A stretch of 64,000 nt of DNA from Eikenella corrodens. Its GTDB lineage: Bacteria > Pseudomonadota > Gammaproteobacteria > Burkholderiales > Neisseriaceae. The stretch spans positions 1,488,001 through 1,552,000 of the forward strand of contig NZ_LT906482.1 in NCBI RefSeq assembly GCF_900187105.1, read 5' to 3'. Made by a program: the position numbers and the translations under genes. Shown here one piece after another: positions 8,025 through 16,428 of the stretch (positions are counted from its first letter, which is position 1; the number at the start of each line of letters is the position of its first letter). The notes under the pieces are model-generated. The model saw only the letters and a program-made list of their open reading frames with translations. It had not been told where the DNA came from and ran no database searches.

Positions 8025-8025
8025 A

Positions 8026-8472
8026 ATGTTTGATTTAACCGAACAAGCGATAGACAGCCAGGCCTTGCGCCAACAGCTTTTAAACAACGAGCAATGCGGC
8101 GCCTTCCTCAGCTTTGAAGGCTGGGTGCGCCGCCAAAACGACGGGCAACGCGTGGATTATTTGGTGTACAGCGTGTATGAAGAGCTGGCGCGCCGGCAGG
8201 GGCAGGCCGTGATTGAGGAGGCCAAACGCCGCTTCGGCCTGGAAGCCGCTGTGTGCGTGCACCGCTACGGCCGGTTGGAAGTGGGCGATATGGCGGTGTG
8301 GGTGGGCGTAACCGCCGGCCACCGCGACATGGCCTTCGCCGGCTGCCGCTATATTATCGATACGGTGAAAGCCGAAGTGCCGATTTGGAAACAGGAATTC
8401 TATAGCGGCCAAGTCGTTGCCGCGTGGCTGGACAATCAAACGGCCGACGCCAAGCGCCGACTGCTCAAATAA
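8026..8472 (+). CDS. moaE: Molybdopterin synthase catalytic subunit MoaE
   Basis: MoaE pairs with MoaD to put two sulfurs on cyclic pyranopterin. The 148 residues include the FEGWVRRQNDGQRVDYL block (about 29-45), YGRLEVGDMAVWVGVTAGHR (about 82-101) and the catalytic-region lysines near VKAEVPIWKQEF (about 113-124). AGGAGG sits eight bases before the ATG, inside the end of moaD. An inverted uptake-sequence pair ends the cluster. Confidence 0.94.
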   Translation: MFDLTEQAIDSQALRQQLLNNEQCGAFLSFEGWVRRQNDGQRVDYLVYSVYEELARRQGQAVIEEAKRRFGLEAAVCVHRYGRLEVGDMAVWVGVTAGHRDMAFAGCRYIIDTVKAEVPIWKQEFYSGQVVAAWLDNQTADAKRRLLK

Positions 8473-8491
8473 CGCTTGGCAAGTATTGAAA

Positions 8492-8520
8492 AGGCTACCT
8501 GAAAATTTCAGGTAGCCTTT
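8492..8520 (+). terminator. DUS-pair terminator behind moaE
   Basis: Uptake sequence 8492-8503 and its complement 8507-8518 form a tight 12-bp hairpin followed by a T-run. Confidence 0.8.
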
Positions 8521-8687
8521 TTGCGTGAGTTTAAAAAGAGACATGTTAGTGTGTGGAGCTAATTTTACATGCTGAAGTTTATAGGCTACCTGAAAACAAA
8601 ATAGCCTGATTTTTAGGTAGCCTTTTATTTTGTGTGGTTTTTTTAATCAAATGCAGCCAGCTATGCTAATTTGAGGTCAACTAAAAA

Positions 8688-8701
8688 TTGAGAAAGATCA
8701 G
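8688..8701 (+). promoter_or_regulatory. Possible FNR-type site upstream of cupin/grcA
   Basis: TTGAGAAAGATCAG matches the FNR consensus TTGAT-N4-ATCAA at eight of ten fixed bases. FNR control would suit grcA. No convincing -10 box was found at the class II spacing, so this is only a candidate. Confidence 0.25.
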
Positions 8702-8910
8702 TAAAATCTGTAAAATAGCGGTCAATAGCAGAATAGAGCAGCAGCTTGGGAATACTGTTTGCATCATTAATTTTCCCTGAGCCGCTTCAGCTTGGCTGCT
8801 GATGCATTTTCTGCTGAGATTGATTTAAAACTGAACGGTTGCCGTATTCCAACGGTCTGTTGAAGCTTCATCCTAGCGTTGGCAGCATCCGAATTTTTAG
8901 GAGAAATACC

Positions 8911-9249
8911 ATGCGAGGCTATCAACTAGACCCACACCAACCCGTAGGCGGCGTGATTGCAGAGGATGCCGATCAGCAAATCGTGCAGCTCAATCTGCAA
9001 AAAGGCAACGAAGTTCCACCTTATTCAGCCGAGGCCATCATTACCATTACCGTGCTCTCCGGCTCGGTGTGCCTGAAAACCGAGCAAGGGCAGATTGATT
9101 TGCAGCCGATGACCCTGGCGCGGCTTGAACCGCAGGAAACCCATGCCCTGGTGGCCTTGGAAGACAACACCTCCGTGCTGGTGGTGAAACAGCTGTGCTA
9201 CCACGCCCTGCTCAACCAAAAACTGCGCTTCGGCCGCTGCTGCGTTTAA
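8911..9249 (+). CDS. Small cupin-domain protein
   Basis: The 112-residue product is predicted to be a single cupin barrel: VPPYSAEAIITITVLSGSVCLKT followed by LQPMTLARLEPQETHALVA has the spacing of the two cupin motifs. The metal-binding histidines are mostly missing from motif 1, so it may bind a small molecule and not act as an enzyme. AGGAGA precedes ATG 8911; upstream in-frame codons lack such a site. It lies 83 bases before grcA in the same direction and may share its control. The true role is unknown. Confidence 0.6.
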   Translation: MRGYQLDPHQPVGGVIAEDADQQIVQLNLQKGNEVPPYSAEAIITITVLSGSVCLKTEQGQIDLQPMTLARLEPQETHALVALEDNTSVLVVKQLCYHALLNQKLRFGRCCV

Positions 9250-9332
9250 CCGTTTTCGCGCCGTATTGCCCGGCAATGCGGAATTATTTTAAAACCATAG
9301 CCTTACAACACAACTCTTGGAGATGAATCATT

Positions 9333-9722
9333 ATGATTAAAGGTATTCAAATTACCCAATCGGCCCAACACCCCGCCTTGGTGCACTCTTTCTGGCTGTT
9401 GGACGACGAAACCCAGCAGGCACGTTGCCTGTGCAGCAAGGACGAGCATTTCGCTGCCGACCAAATCGTTGCCCTGAGCGATTTGGGCGATGTGAGCTAC
9501 CAAGAAGTGGCTGTAGACAGCTACGTGCGTCCGAAAGTGGAAGGTGGTCAGCACCTGAACGTGAATGTGATGAGCCGCGAAATGCTGGAAGACGCAGCTG
9601 CTAATCCCGATAAATATCCGCAGCTCACCATCCGCGTATCCGGCTATGCCGTGCGCTTCAACTCCCTCACGCCCGAGCAGCAGCGCGATGTGATTACCCG
9701 TACCTTCACGCAGCATATGTAA
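9333..9722 (+). CDS. grcA: Autonomous glycyl radical cofactor GrcA (YfiD)
   Basis: GrcA is a spare glycyl-radical domain that restores pyruvate formate-lyase after oxygen damage. The 129 residues match the family end to end, including [10 protein letters not shown] (70-79), [14 protein letters not shown] (96-109) with the radical glycine at about 104, and [10 protein letters not shown] near the end. It implies a glycyl-radical enzyme such as PFL elsewhere in the genome and an anaerobic growth mode. A strong GC hairpin terminator follows. Confidence 0.96.
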   Translation: MIKGIQITQSAQHPALVHSFWLLDDETQQARCLCSKDEHFAADQIVALSDLGDVSYQEVAVDSYVRPKVEGGQHLNVNVMSREMLEDAAANPDKYPQLTIRVSGYAVRFNSLTPEQQRDVITRTFTQHM

Positions 9723-9737
9723 ACCGGAATCACAGCA

Positions 9738-9773
9738 CAGCCCCGCCGTTTCGGATGGCGGGGCTGGTTTTTT
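9738..9773 (+). terminator. Rho-independent terminator of grcA
   Basis: CAGCCCCGCC (9738-9747) pairs with GGCGGGGCTG (9757-9766) and is followed by six Ts. Confidence 0.9.
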
Positions 9774-9855
9774 GCGGGGTATGAAATAGCTAATAGCAGG
9801 ACAGCAAGATAAGTGAAAGCAGTCCCAGTTTTTGTTTAACCATTACCAAACAGAT

Positions 9856-9894
9856 TTCAGGTAGCCTGATTGATAAACGGAAAGGCTACCTGAA
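9856..9894. terminator. DUS pair between grcA and glmU
   Basis: TTCAGGTAGCCT (9856-9867) and AGGCTACCTGAA (9883-9894) form a stem; a further single copy lies at 9929-9940. It could stop transcription coming from glmU. Confidence 0.6.
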
Positions 9895-9967
9895 AACTCA
9901 AAATGGTTTAGTTATATTGACCATATTTTTCAGGTAGCCTCATGCCGCAGAAATTTTAAGCTCCGGC

Positions 9968-11338
9968 TTATTTTTTCTCCTTCTCAGGCCGTATCCAGCC
10001 CGGGATAGTGGTTTGGCGGGCGCGGGTGAGGGTGAGTTCGCCTTCGGGGCAGTTGCGGGTGAGCGTGCTGCCGGCGCCGGTGGTGGCGCGGTGGCCGATA
10101 GTGAGCGGGGCAACCAGCATATTGCCGGAGCCAATGCGCACTTCGTCGCCGATAACGGTTTGGTGTTTGTGCACGCCGTCGTAGTTGCAAGTGATGGTGC
10201 CGGCGCCGATGTTGCTGCGGCTGCCGATTTGCGCGTCGCCGAGGTAGGTGAGGTGGTTGGCTTTGCTGCCGCGGCCGATGGTGCTGTTTTTCACTTCCAC
10301 GAAGTTGCCGATGTGCACTTCGTCGGCCAAGTCGGCATTGGGGCGCAGGCGGGCGAAGGGGCCGATGCGGGCGCTGTTGCCGATGCGGCAGTTTTCGAGG
10401 TGCGAGAAGGGCTCGATAACCGTGTTGTCGCCGATTGCCGCGTTTTTAATCACGCAGTTGGCGCCGATGGATACGTTGTTGCCGAATTGGTTGTCGCCTT
10501 CTAGCACCACGTTCACATCAATCACCACATCTTGGCCGTGCTGAAGGCTGCCGCGCAGGTCGAAGCGGGCTGGATCGCGCAGGGTGAGGCCGGCTTGGAG
10601 CAGGCTTTGCGCCTGTTCGCGTTGGAAGATGCGCTCGAGTTCGGCGAGTTGGATTTTATTGTTTACGCCGGCAGCAAGGAAGGAGGAGGCTACCTGAACG
10701 GGATGCACGGCTACGCCGTCGGCGCGGGCAAGGGCGATGACGTCGGTGAGGTAGTATTCGCCTTGGGCATTGTTGCTGGAGAGGCTGCCTAGCCAGCTGG
10801 CAAGGTGTGCGTTGGGCAGAACGAAAATGCCGGTGTTGGTTTCGCGGATGGCTTTTTGCTCGGGCGTAGCGTCTTTTTCTTCCACAATGGCGGCCACTTG
10901 GCCGTTGGCCTCGCGGATGATGCGACCCAACCCGAAGGGGTTGGGCGGGATGTCGGTGAGTAGGCCGATTTCGTTGCCGGCGGCTTGCAGCAGCTCTTCT
11001 AGCGTGGCGCGGTTAATCAGCGGCACGTCGCCGTAGAGCACGAGGGTGCGGCCGGTGTTGCCAAGGTGCGGCAGGGCGGTTTGTACGGCGTGGCCGGTGC
11101 CGAGCTGTTCGGTTTGCTCCACCCAGCGGATGCCTTCGCGCTGCACTTGTTCGCGCACCTGCTCTTTGCCGTGGCCGATCACCACGTTGATGCTTTGCGG
11201 GCTGAGGCTTTGTGCGGTATCGATAACGCGCTCGAGCATGGTTTGGCCGCCGATGCGGTGCAGCACTTTGGGAAGGGCGGAATACATGCGCGTGCCTTTG
11301 CCGGCGGCGAGGATAACGATATGGAGGGGCTGGTGCAT
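9968..11338 (-). CDS. glmU: Bifunctional UDP-GlcNAc pyrophosphorylase / GlcN-1-P acetyltransferase GlmU
   Basis: GlmU makes UDP-N-acetylglucosamine, the precursor of peptidoglycan and lipid A. The N-terminal uridylyltransferase domain starts ILAAGKGTRMYSALPKVLH (about 9-27) and carries YGDVPLI (about 101). The C-terminal half is a left-handed beta helix of hexapeptide repeats (about 255-430) with NFVEVKNSTIG and NYDGVHKHQT. The 456-residue length is normal. It contains a near-perfect uptake sequence around 10688. Confidence 0.97.
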   Translation of the reverse strand: MHQPLHIVILAAGKGTRMYSALPKVLHRIGGQTMLERVIDTAQSLSPQSINVVIGHGKEQVREQVQREGIRWVEQTEQLGTGHAVQTALPHLGNTGRTLVLYGDVPLINRATLEELLQAAGNEIGLLTDIPPNPFGLGRIIREANGQVAAIVEEKDATPEQKAIRETNTGIFVLPNAHLASWLGSLSSNNAQGEYYLTDVIALARADGVAVHPVQVASSFLAAGVNNKIQLAELERIFQREQAQSLLQAGLTLRDPARFDLRGSLQHGQDVVIDVNVVLEGDNQFGNNVSIGANCVIKNAAIGDNTVIEPFSHLENCRIGNSARIGPFARLRPNADLADEVHIGNFVEVKNSTIGRGSKANHLTYLGDAQIGSRSNIGAGTITCNYDGVHKHQTVIGDEVRIGSGNMLVAPLTIGHRATTGAGSTLTRNCPEGELTLTRARQTTIPGWIRPEKEKK

Positions 11339-11431
11339 GAGGGAGCTTTCTGGAAACGATTTCGTTGAAATGATGGTTTTCAGGTAGCCTGCTTGGGGCT
11401 ACCTGAAAAAAGAGGATTCAAACTGCCGATA

Positions 11432-11701
11432 TTAATGGCTGCTTGGCGCTTCGGGCACGCTGTCGCCGCTCCAGGTGGTGCGCGGCACGCTGTGTTGGTG
11501 TTGTTCGCGGGTAACAGGCACGGGCACGGGGCGGTATTCGTTGTAGCGTTGGTCGCGGGCGAAAGTGCCGTCTTGGTATACCACGGGCGTGCCCGGGGCG
11601 TAACGCTGGCGCAGGCCGGTTTTGCCTTGTTGGTCTTGGTAGGTTTCCCAAGTGCAGGCGGAAAGGGCGATGAGGGCGAGCAGTAGAACGACGGGGCGCA
11701 T
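11432..11701 (-). CDS. Small predicted lipoprotein
   Basis: The 89-residue product begins with a short lipoprotein signal, MRPVVLLLALIALSAC, with the lipobox LSAC, so the mature chain would be a lipid-anchored peptide of about 74 residues. The mature part is polar with repeated YxxGTxxxDQRYNEY-like spacing and no domain I recognise. AAGGA lies a few bases upstream of ATG 11701; the longer frame to 11749 adds only a charged tail before the signal. It lies next to glmU on the same strand. Confidence 0.65.
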   Translation of the reverse strand: MRPVVLLLALIALSACTWETYQDQQGKTGLRQRYAPGTPVVYQDGTFARDQRYNEYRPVPVPVTREQHQHSVPRTTWSGDSVPEAPSSH

Positions 11702-11897
11702 GGCTTTATCCTTTTTCTGTTGTGAGACAGGTGTTGCTTTGGGTGCCAATTATAACGCGAACAGCCGGGGCTGGCTGTAGGGCTACCTGAAAAAGGAAAG
11801 ATGGATTTTCATTAGGTTGAATCTTACGTTGTTAGGTGGCTTTCTATACTACAATTCGTGCGATTTTAAATTTGTATCAAGACAAAGGGAAAAGAAT

Positions 11898-12809
11898 ATG
11901 CATGAACGGCAAGACAACCGCTATGCGCCGCCGTTGAGTATGGCGGAAGAAGCTGCACACCCGGTGGGCGGACAATATTTGGCTGTGGCCAACTCGTTAC
12001 CGTCGAGGCGGGCATTTGCTTGGTTTGGGGCGGCTTGGGCTTTGTTTCGGCAGCGGGCTGGTTGGTGGTTTGGGCTGGTGTTGGTTTGGACGATACTGTC
12101 GTATATTTTGGCGGCAGCGATGCAGGCATTTATGCCTTCAGTTATTCCTTTTTTCCCTGCCGTGCGAGATTTTGCCGCCGTGTTTGCCACGGCGGGGGTG
12201 GTTTATGCGGCAGAACGGGTGGAGCAGCAAGCTCGTATTGATTGGCGTGCCAGTTTGGTGGTGTTGGTGCGGTGTGCAGGAGCATTGGTGCTGCTGGGTT
12301 TGTTGAATGTGGTGTTTGAACAACTGCTGCTTCGGGTGGGGGCAAGACTGGAGGACTATGCTATGCAGATGGCGTTTCAGTCGCCATCATCGATGCTGTT
12401 GGGGCTTGTGTCTTTGATAAATTCTTGGAAATGGCTATTTTTTATGTTGGCCTATCTGCTGCCGAACGGCGTAGCGCCGATGTTGGTCGTGTGCCGCAGG
12501 ATGGGCGCGGTGCGGGCTTGGGCAGCAGGTTGGCGCGGGATGGGGCGCAATGTGGGCGGTGTGGTGCTGGCTGTGGCGTTGGCAACATTATTGGGCTTGG
12601 CTGTGCGGCTGGTAGTGGGTGTGGCTGTGGTGTTAGCTCAGCCCAAATTGACAATGCTAGGGACGATTGATGCGGTACCGCCCGTGTGGATGATTCGGGT
12701 GGCGTCGCTGGTGAACAATATGGTTGGCTTAATGCTGATGCTGGTGTTGTATGCGGCGTGTCGGGATGTGTTCTTTAAAAGAGAAACAAGTGTGAAACAG
12801 GCTACCTGA
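11898..12809 (+). CDS. Predicted inner-membrane protein, possibly BPSS1780-like
   Basis: A 303-residue protein with about six hydrophobic segments after a polar N-terminus of some 40 residues. The stretch SRRAFAWFGAAWALFRQRAG (about 37-56) before the first membrane helix resembles a family of beta-proteobacterial membrane proteins often labelled BPSS1780. ATG 11898 follows a purine-rich GGGAAAAGAA; the frame is open further upstream without a better site. The function is not known. Gene order gives no hint: lipoprotein on the other strand upstream, secreted protein downstream. Confidence 0.55.
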   Translation: MHERQDNRYAPPLSMAEEAAHPVGGQYLAVANSLPSRRAFAWFGAAWALFRQRAGWWFGLVLVWTILSYILAAAMQAFMPSVIPFFPAVRDFAAVFATAGVVYAAERVEQQARIDWRASLVVLVRCAGALVLLGLLNVVFEQLLLRVGARLEDYAMQMAFQSPSSMLLGLVSLINSWKWLFFMLAYLLPNGVAPMLVVCRRMGAVRAWAAGWRGMGRNVGGVVLAVALATLLGLAVRLVVGVAVVLAQPKLTMLGTIDAVPPVWMIRVASLVNNMVGLMLMLVLYAACRDVFFKRETSVKQAT

Positions 12810-12906
12810 AAAATTATTTAGTTTGCTGGATACGTAGGTGGTGGAATGGTATACAGTATCAGGGTGGCAGTTTGCCGGTTAATTAATTGGAAAAAAAGAG
12901 AAAATC

Positions 12907-13488
12907 ATGAAATGTTTGGGTTTGGTGTTGGCCGCTTGTGCGGCGATGAGCGGGGCATATGCTGCTCCGGCATGGGACACGGGCTATGCCTATGGGGCAA
13001 ACCATTGTTATGGTTTCCACGTGCCAGCAGGCTGGACGCAGGATAACCGGCTGCTGGCCGATAAGGGCGTGCCGATGGTATTTCTGCCGCAAGACGGCAG
13101 GCTGCGTGCGGCGCGAGTGATGATTTACGCGGGCAGCATCGGCCGCAAGCCGAGCGAGAGTTTTACTGCGGCCGTGCGCGGGCAGGTGAATGATGTGGTG
13201 GCACAATATGCCCAATCGAATGAGCGCATACAGCCGGCCATGCTGCGCCGTATCCGTGCCCGCGACGGGGTGAGCGGCGAGTTGTGGCGGTTTACCGTTT
13301 ACAGCAACGGCGGGCAGGAGCTGGTGGCTTATCTGCCGGGCAGCCGTTCGGTGAATTATTTTGTGGCGCAAATCCCCGCGCAGGCAGATGCGGCGGCTGT
13401 GGAAACCGCTCTCCTGGCTTTGGCTGCCAGCTACCACGAGCGGCCGTCGTGCCCGCCGTGCCGTGGCGAAGGATGTGCATCGGAGTGA
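12907..13488 (+). CDS. Secreted protein of unknown function
   Basis: A cleavable signal peptide is clear (MKCLGLVLAACAAMSGAYA, cleavage near residue 19-20). The mature part is about 170 residues and includes a CYGFHVPAGW stretch, a central GSIGRKPSESF, and a C-terminal cysteine cluster CPPCRGEGC that could form disulfides or bind metal. I know no family with this layout. It begins 97 bases after the membrane protein and ends before an inverted DUS pair, so it could share a transcript with that gene. Confidence 0.6.
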   Translation: MKCLGLVLAACAAMSGAYAAPAWDTGYAYGANHCYGFHVPAGWTQDNRLLADKGVPMVFLPQDGRLRAARVMIYAGSIGRKPSESFTAAVRGQVNDVVAQYAQSNERIQPAMLRRIRARDGVSGELWRFTVYSNGGQELVAYLPGSRSVNYFVAQIPAQADAAAVETALLALAASYHERPSCPPCRGEGCASE

Positions 13489-13504
13489 TGATGTAATAAG
13501 CAAG

Positions 13505-13544
13505 AGGCTACCTGAAACGAGTTTTGTGAGTTTTCAGGTAGCCT
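13505..13544. terminator. DUS pair between the secreted protein and the MFS remnant
   Basis: AGGCTACCTGAA (13505-13516) and TTCAGGTAGCCT (13533-13544) followed by TTTT; it would serve both converging genes. Confidence 0.7.
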
Positions 13545-13566
13545 TTTGCTTGGTTGGGCATAAATT

Positions 13567-14133
13567 CTAATCGCTGCTTTTGCTGTGCGGCTTGATCACA
13601 CGCCAGTGGGTGTGGTTGATGATGATGCCGGAGAGAGTGGGGCCGAGCGCGGGGGCGGCGGTGAACATCATGGTGATTACGCCCATGGCCGTGCCGTGCC
13701 GGTTGGGCGGGAAGATGTTGAGGATGCCGTTAAACAGCAGTGGCACGAAGAAGGCGGCGGAGATGGCCTGCACCATGCGCCCGGCCAGCAGCACGCCGAA
13801 ATTGGGCGCGAGGGCGCAAATCAGCGAGCCGGCGAGGAAGGTGGCTTGGGTGATGAGTACCATTCTGCGGGTTTCAAACCATTGGATGACGCCGGCGGTA
13901 ATCGGCGTGAATACGCCCATCACCAGGAGAAAACCGGTGGTGAGCCATTGGGCGGTGGTTTTATCGATGTGGAAATCGCGCATGATGGGCGTGAGCGCCA
14001 CGTTGAGCAGGGTGTCGTTCAGGTAGCCGAAGAAGGCGCCGATAAAGAGCGTGGCCACGATGGTTTTGGCGGGGAAGCCGGGGCGGTTGGCGAAATATTC
14101 GTGTTGGGTGTTGGCGGAATCGGTGTGTTGCAT
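13567..14133 (-). pseudogene. Truncated DHA2-type MFS drug transporter
   Basis: The 188 residues match the N-terminal half of a multidrug transporter: a first helix with GYLNDTLLNVALTPIMRDF (about 36-54), the loop TTAQWLTTGFLLVMGVFTPI, and motif C-like APALGPTLSGIII at about 161-173. Family members run to about 450-500 residues; here the frame stops soon after HTHWR, where a sixth or seventh helix should follow. The end (VIKPHSKSSD) looks random. The rest of the gene is not found downstream, where a DUS hairpin and an unrelated gene lie. It is most likely a dead fragment left by a deletion. Confidence 0.75.
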
Positions 14134-14209
14134 GGGGTGTTCTTTCTTGTTATTCGATTATGGCCAAGAGGCTACCTGAAATCCAGTATTGGAATGCAAG
14201 ATACAGATT

Positions 14210-14860
14210 TTACATGATTTTTCCAGTCATAGCCTGCAGCTCGAACATATCGCGGGCGATATGGTCGGCACAGGGCTGTGGCTGGGCACGGCTGCCGAAC
14301 CACACCGTGCGCATGCCCAAAGCTTTGGCCGCTTGCAGATTGGCGGGGCTGTCGTCCACCAGCACGCATTGCTGCGGCGGCACGGCCAGCGCGGCGCACA
14401 CCAGATGGAAGGCTTGCGGCTGCGGCTTGTAGTGCAGGGCAAGGTCGTCCACGCCGAACAGGGCTTCAAAATGGCTGCCCAGCCGCATGGCTTCGATCAG
14501 GGCGCGCACATAAAACGCAGGGCCGTTGGAAAACACGGCTTTGCGACCGGGTAGGGCGGCGAGCGCGGTATCGGTGTGCGGCATCGGCTGCAAGGCGGTG
14601 ATGAGTTCGGGCAGATGATGACTTTGGCGCAGGAATTCGGCGGGGCAAACCTGCGGATGGTGCTGCTGCAAACCACCGAGTGTGGCGCCGTAGAGTTGCC
14701 AATAGTGCTCGCGCAAATCGGAAGCTTCGGGCAGGCTCAGGCTCAGTTCGCGTGCCATGAATTCGGTCATGCGGCGGTTGATGAGGCGGAAAATGCCCGC
14801 ATCGGCGCAGTGCAGGGTGTCGTCTAGGTCGAACAGCCAAACGGGCTGGGAGGGCGGCAT
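14210..14860 (-). CDS. HAD-family pyrimidine 5'-nucleotidase-like hydrolase
   Basis: The 216-residue protein has the HAD nucleophile motif WLFDLDDTLHCAD at the start, VFSNGP (motif II, about 107-112), the lysine region HYKPQPQAF and motif III VLVDDSPANLQAAKALGM (about 172-189). This pattern and the helical cap fit the SDT1-like pyrimidine 5'-nucleotidases. ATG 14860 is chosen over an upstream TTG. A complete uptake sequence ends one base before the ATG, and its AGGTAG could serve as the ribosome site. Confidence 0.8.
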   Translation of the reverse strand: MPPSQPVWLFDLDDTLHCADAGIFRLINRRMTEFMARELSLSLPEASDLREHYWQLYGATLGGLQQHHPQVCPAEFLRQSHHLPELITALQPMPHTDTALAALPGRKAVFSNGPAFYVRALIEAMRLGSHFEALFGVDDLALHYKPQPQAFHLVCAALAVPPQQCVLVDDSPANLQAAKALGMRTVWFGSRAQPQPCADHIARDMFELQAMTGKIM

Positions 14861-15062
14861 GAGGCTACCTGAAAAATAAAAAACCGAATTATATAGCTGC
14901 TGCAAATGAGTATTCTACTGCTTTGCCGCCGTGCCATACTTGCCGCTGCGACCTGCTGCCATGCCCAATTTGAATTGGTGCAGCTCACACTCCCGCCATC
15001 GGGGCGGTTTGCTGCTATAATCCCACTGATTTTCACAACCAATTATCATTCAGGAGATTGCT

Positions 15063-16130
15063 ATGGCTCTGGTATCCATGCGCCAGCTTTTAGACCATGC
15101 CGCCGAACACGGCTACGGCCTGCCCGCTTTTAATGTGAACAACTTGGAGCAGATGCGCGCCATTATGGAAGCGGCCGACCAAGTGAACGCGCCCGTTATC
15201 GTGCAGGCTTCCGCCGGCGCGCGCAAATATGCCGGCGCCCCCTTCTTGCGCCACCTGATTTTGGCGGCAGTGGAAGAGTTTCCGCATATTCCCGTGGTGA
15301 TGCACCAAGACCACGGCGCCTCGCCCGATGTGTGTCAGCGCTCTATCCAGCTGGGCTTCTCCTCCGTGATGATGGACGGTTCGCTCCTGGCCGACGGCAA
15401 AACCCCGTCTTCTTACGAATACAACGTGGACGTTACCCGCACCGTGGTGAACTTCTCCCATGCATGCGGTGTGTCGGTTGAAGGCGAAATCGGCGTATTG
15501 GGCAACTTGGAAACCGGCGAAGCGGGCGAAGAAGACGGCGTGGGCGCAGTGGGCAAATTGAGCCACGACCAAATGCTCACCAGTGTGGAAGATGCCGTGC
15601 GCTTCGTGAACGACACCGGCGTGGATGCGCTGGCGATTGCCGTGGGCACCAGCCACGGTGCATACAAATTCACCCGTCCGCCCACAGGCGACGTATTGCG
15701 CATCGACCGTATCAAAGAAATCCATGCCGCCCTGCCGAACACGCATATCGTGATGCACGGCTCCAGCTCGGTGCCGCAGGAATGGCTGAAAGTGATCAAC
15801 GAACACGGCGGCGGCATCGGCGAAACCTACGGCGTGCCGGTGGAAGAAATCGTGGAAGGCATCAAACACGGCGTGCGCAAAGTGAACATCGACACCGACC
15901 TGCGCTTGGCCAGCACAGGGGCAATCCGCAAATTCTTAGCCGAAAACCCAGCCGAATTCGACCCGCGCAAATACCTGGCCAAAACCATCGAAGCCATGAA
16001 AGGCATCTGCCTGGCCCGCTATCAGGCCTTCGGCTGCGAAGGCATGGCCAGCAAAATCAAACCGATTTCGCTGGAAAAAATGGCTACCCGTTATGCCAAA
16101 GGCGAGCTGAACCAAGTGGTGGCGAAGTAA
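15063..16130 (+). CDS. fbaA: Class II fructose-1,6-bisphosphate aldolase
   Basis: This zinc enzyme splits or forms fructose-1,6-bisphosphate in glycolysis and gluconeogenesis. The 355-residue sequence shows [14 protein letters not shown] with the zinc ligand and catalytic region (about 79-92), [13 protein letters not shown], and [10 protein letters not shown] (about 234-243), then [11 protein letters not shown]. It is of the Cbb/long class II type used by beta-proteobacteria. CAGGAG precedes the ATG, and a TATAAT lies at 15016-15021. A Correia-like element starts on the base after the stop codon. Confidence 0.96.
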   Translation: MALVSMRQLLDHAAEHGYGLPAFNVNNLEQMRAIMEAADQVNAPVIVQASAGARKYAGAPFLRHLILAAVEEFPHIPVVMHQDHGASPDVCQRSIQLGFSSVMMDGSLLADGKTPSSYEYNVDVTRTVVNFSHACGVSVEGEIGVLGNLETGEAGEEDGVGAVGKLSHDQMLTSVEDAVRFVNDTGVDALAIAVGTSHGAYKFTRPPTGDVLRIDRIKEIHAALPNTHIVMHGSSSVPQEWLKVINEHGGGIGETYGVPVEEIVEGIKHGVRKVNIDTDLRLASTGAIRKFLAENPAEFDPRKYLAKTIEAMKGICLARYQAFGCEGMASKIKPISLEKMATRYAKGELNQVVAK

Positions 16131-16236
16131 TATGGCTGATGAAATTTAAATCGGGATAAGGCGGCGAGCCACAGGCAGTACGCGCGTACAGTCAGGCGAG
16201 CCAACGCGATACCGGTTTAAATGTAGTCTGCTATAG
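16131..16236. mobile_element. Degenerate Correia-like element (CREE) behind fbaA
   Basis: A 106-bp copy in which the internal GGCGGCGAGCC...GGCGAGCCAACGC parts are preserved but the ends (TATGGCTGATG and GTAGTCTGCTATAG) have drifted. Its orientation is opposite to the copies at 30652 and 31747. It begins directly after the fbaA TAA. Confidence 0.75.
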
Positions 16237-16256
16237 CTTGATTTGAATGATGCAAC

Positions 16257-16353
16257 AGGCTACCTGAAATAGGTTCAGGTAGCCTGTTTGGTTTGGGACA
16301 AGAGGCTACCTGAAAAATCGGTAGAGCAGCCCAAAAGCAGTTTCAGGTAGCCT
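16257..16353. terminator. Two consecutive DUS-pair hairpins between fbaA and metX
   Basis: Stems 16257-16268/16274-16285 and 16303-16314/16342-16353, the second followed by TTTT. They should end transcription from fbaA. Confidence 0.7.
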
Positions 16354-16428
16354 TTTCCGTTGCCCACCATGAATTTCCCCGCCTCATCCGCTATAATCCA
16401 CACAAATTAATCACGCCAATTTCCATTT

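Larger units (their letters stand above)
8473..8910. other. Intergenic region with DUS hairpins and a possible FNR half-match
   Basis: No gene is seen here. It holds the moaE terminator, a second and partly degenerate DUS pair (8583-8623, ending in T-run), then AT-rich DNA that should contain the promoter of the cupin and grcA genes. Confidence 0.6.
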
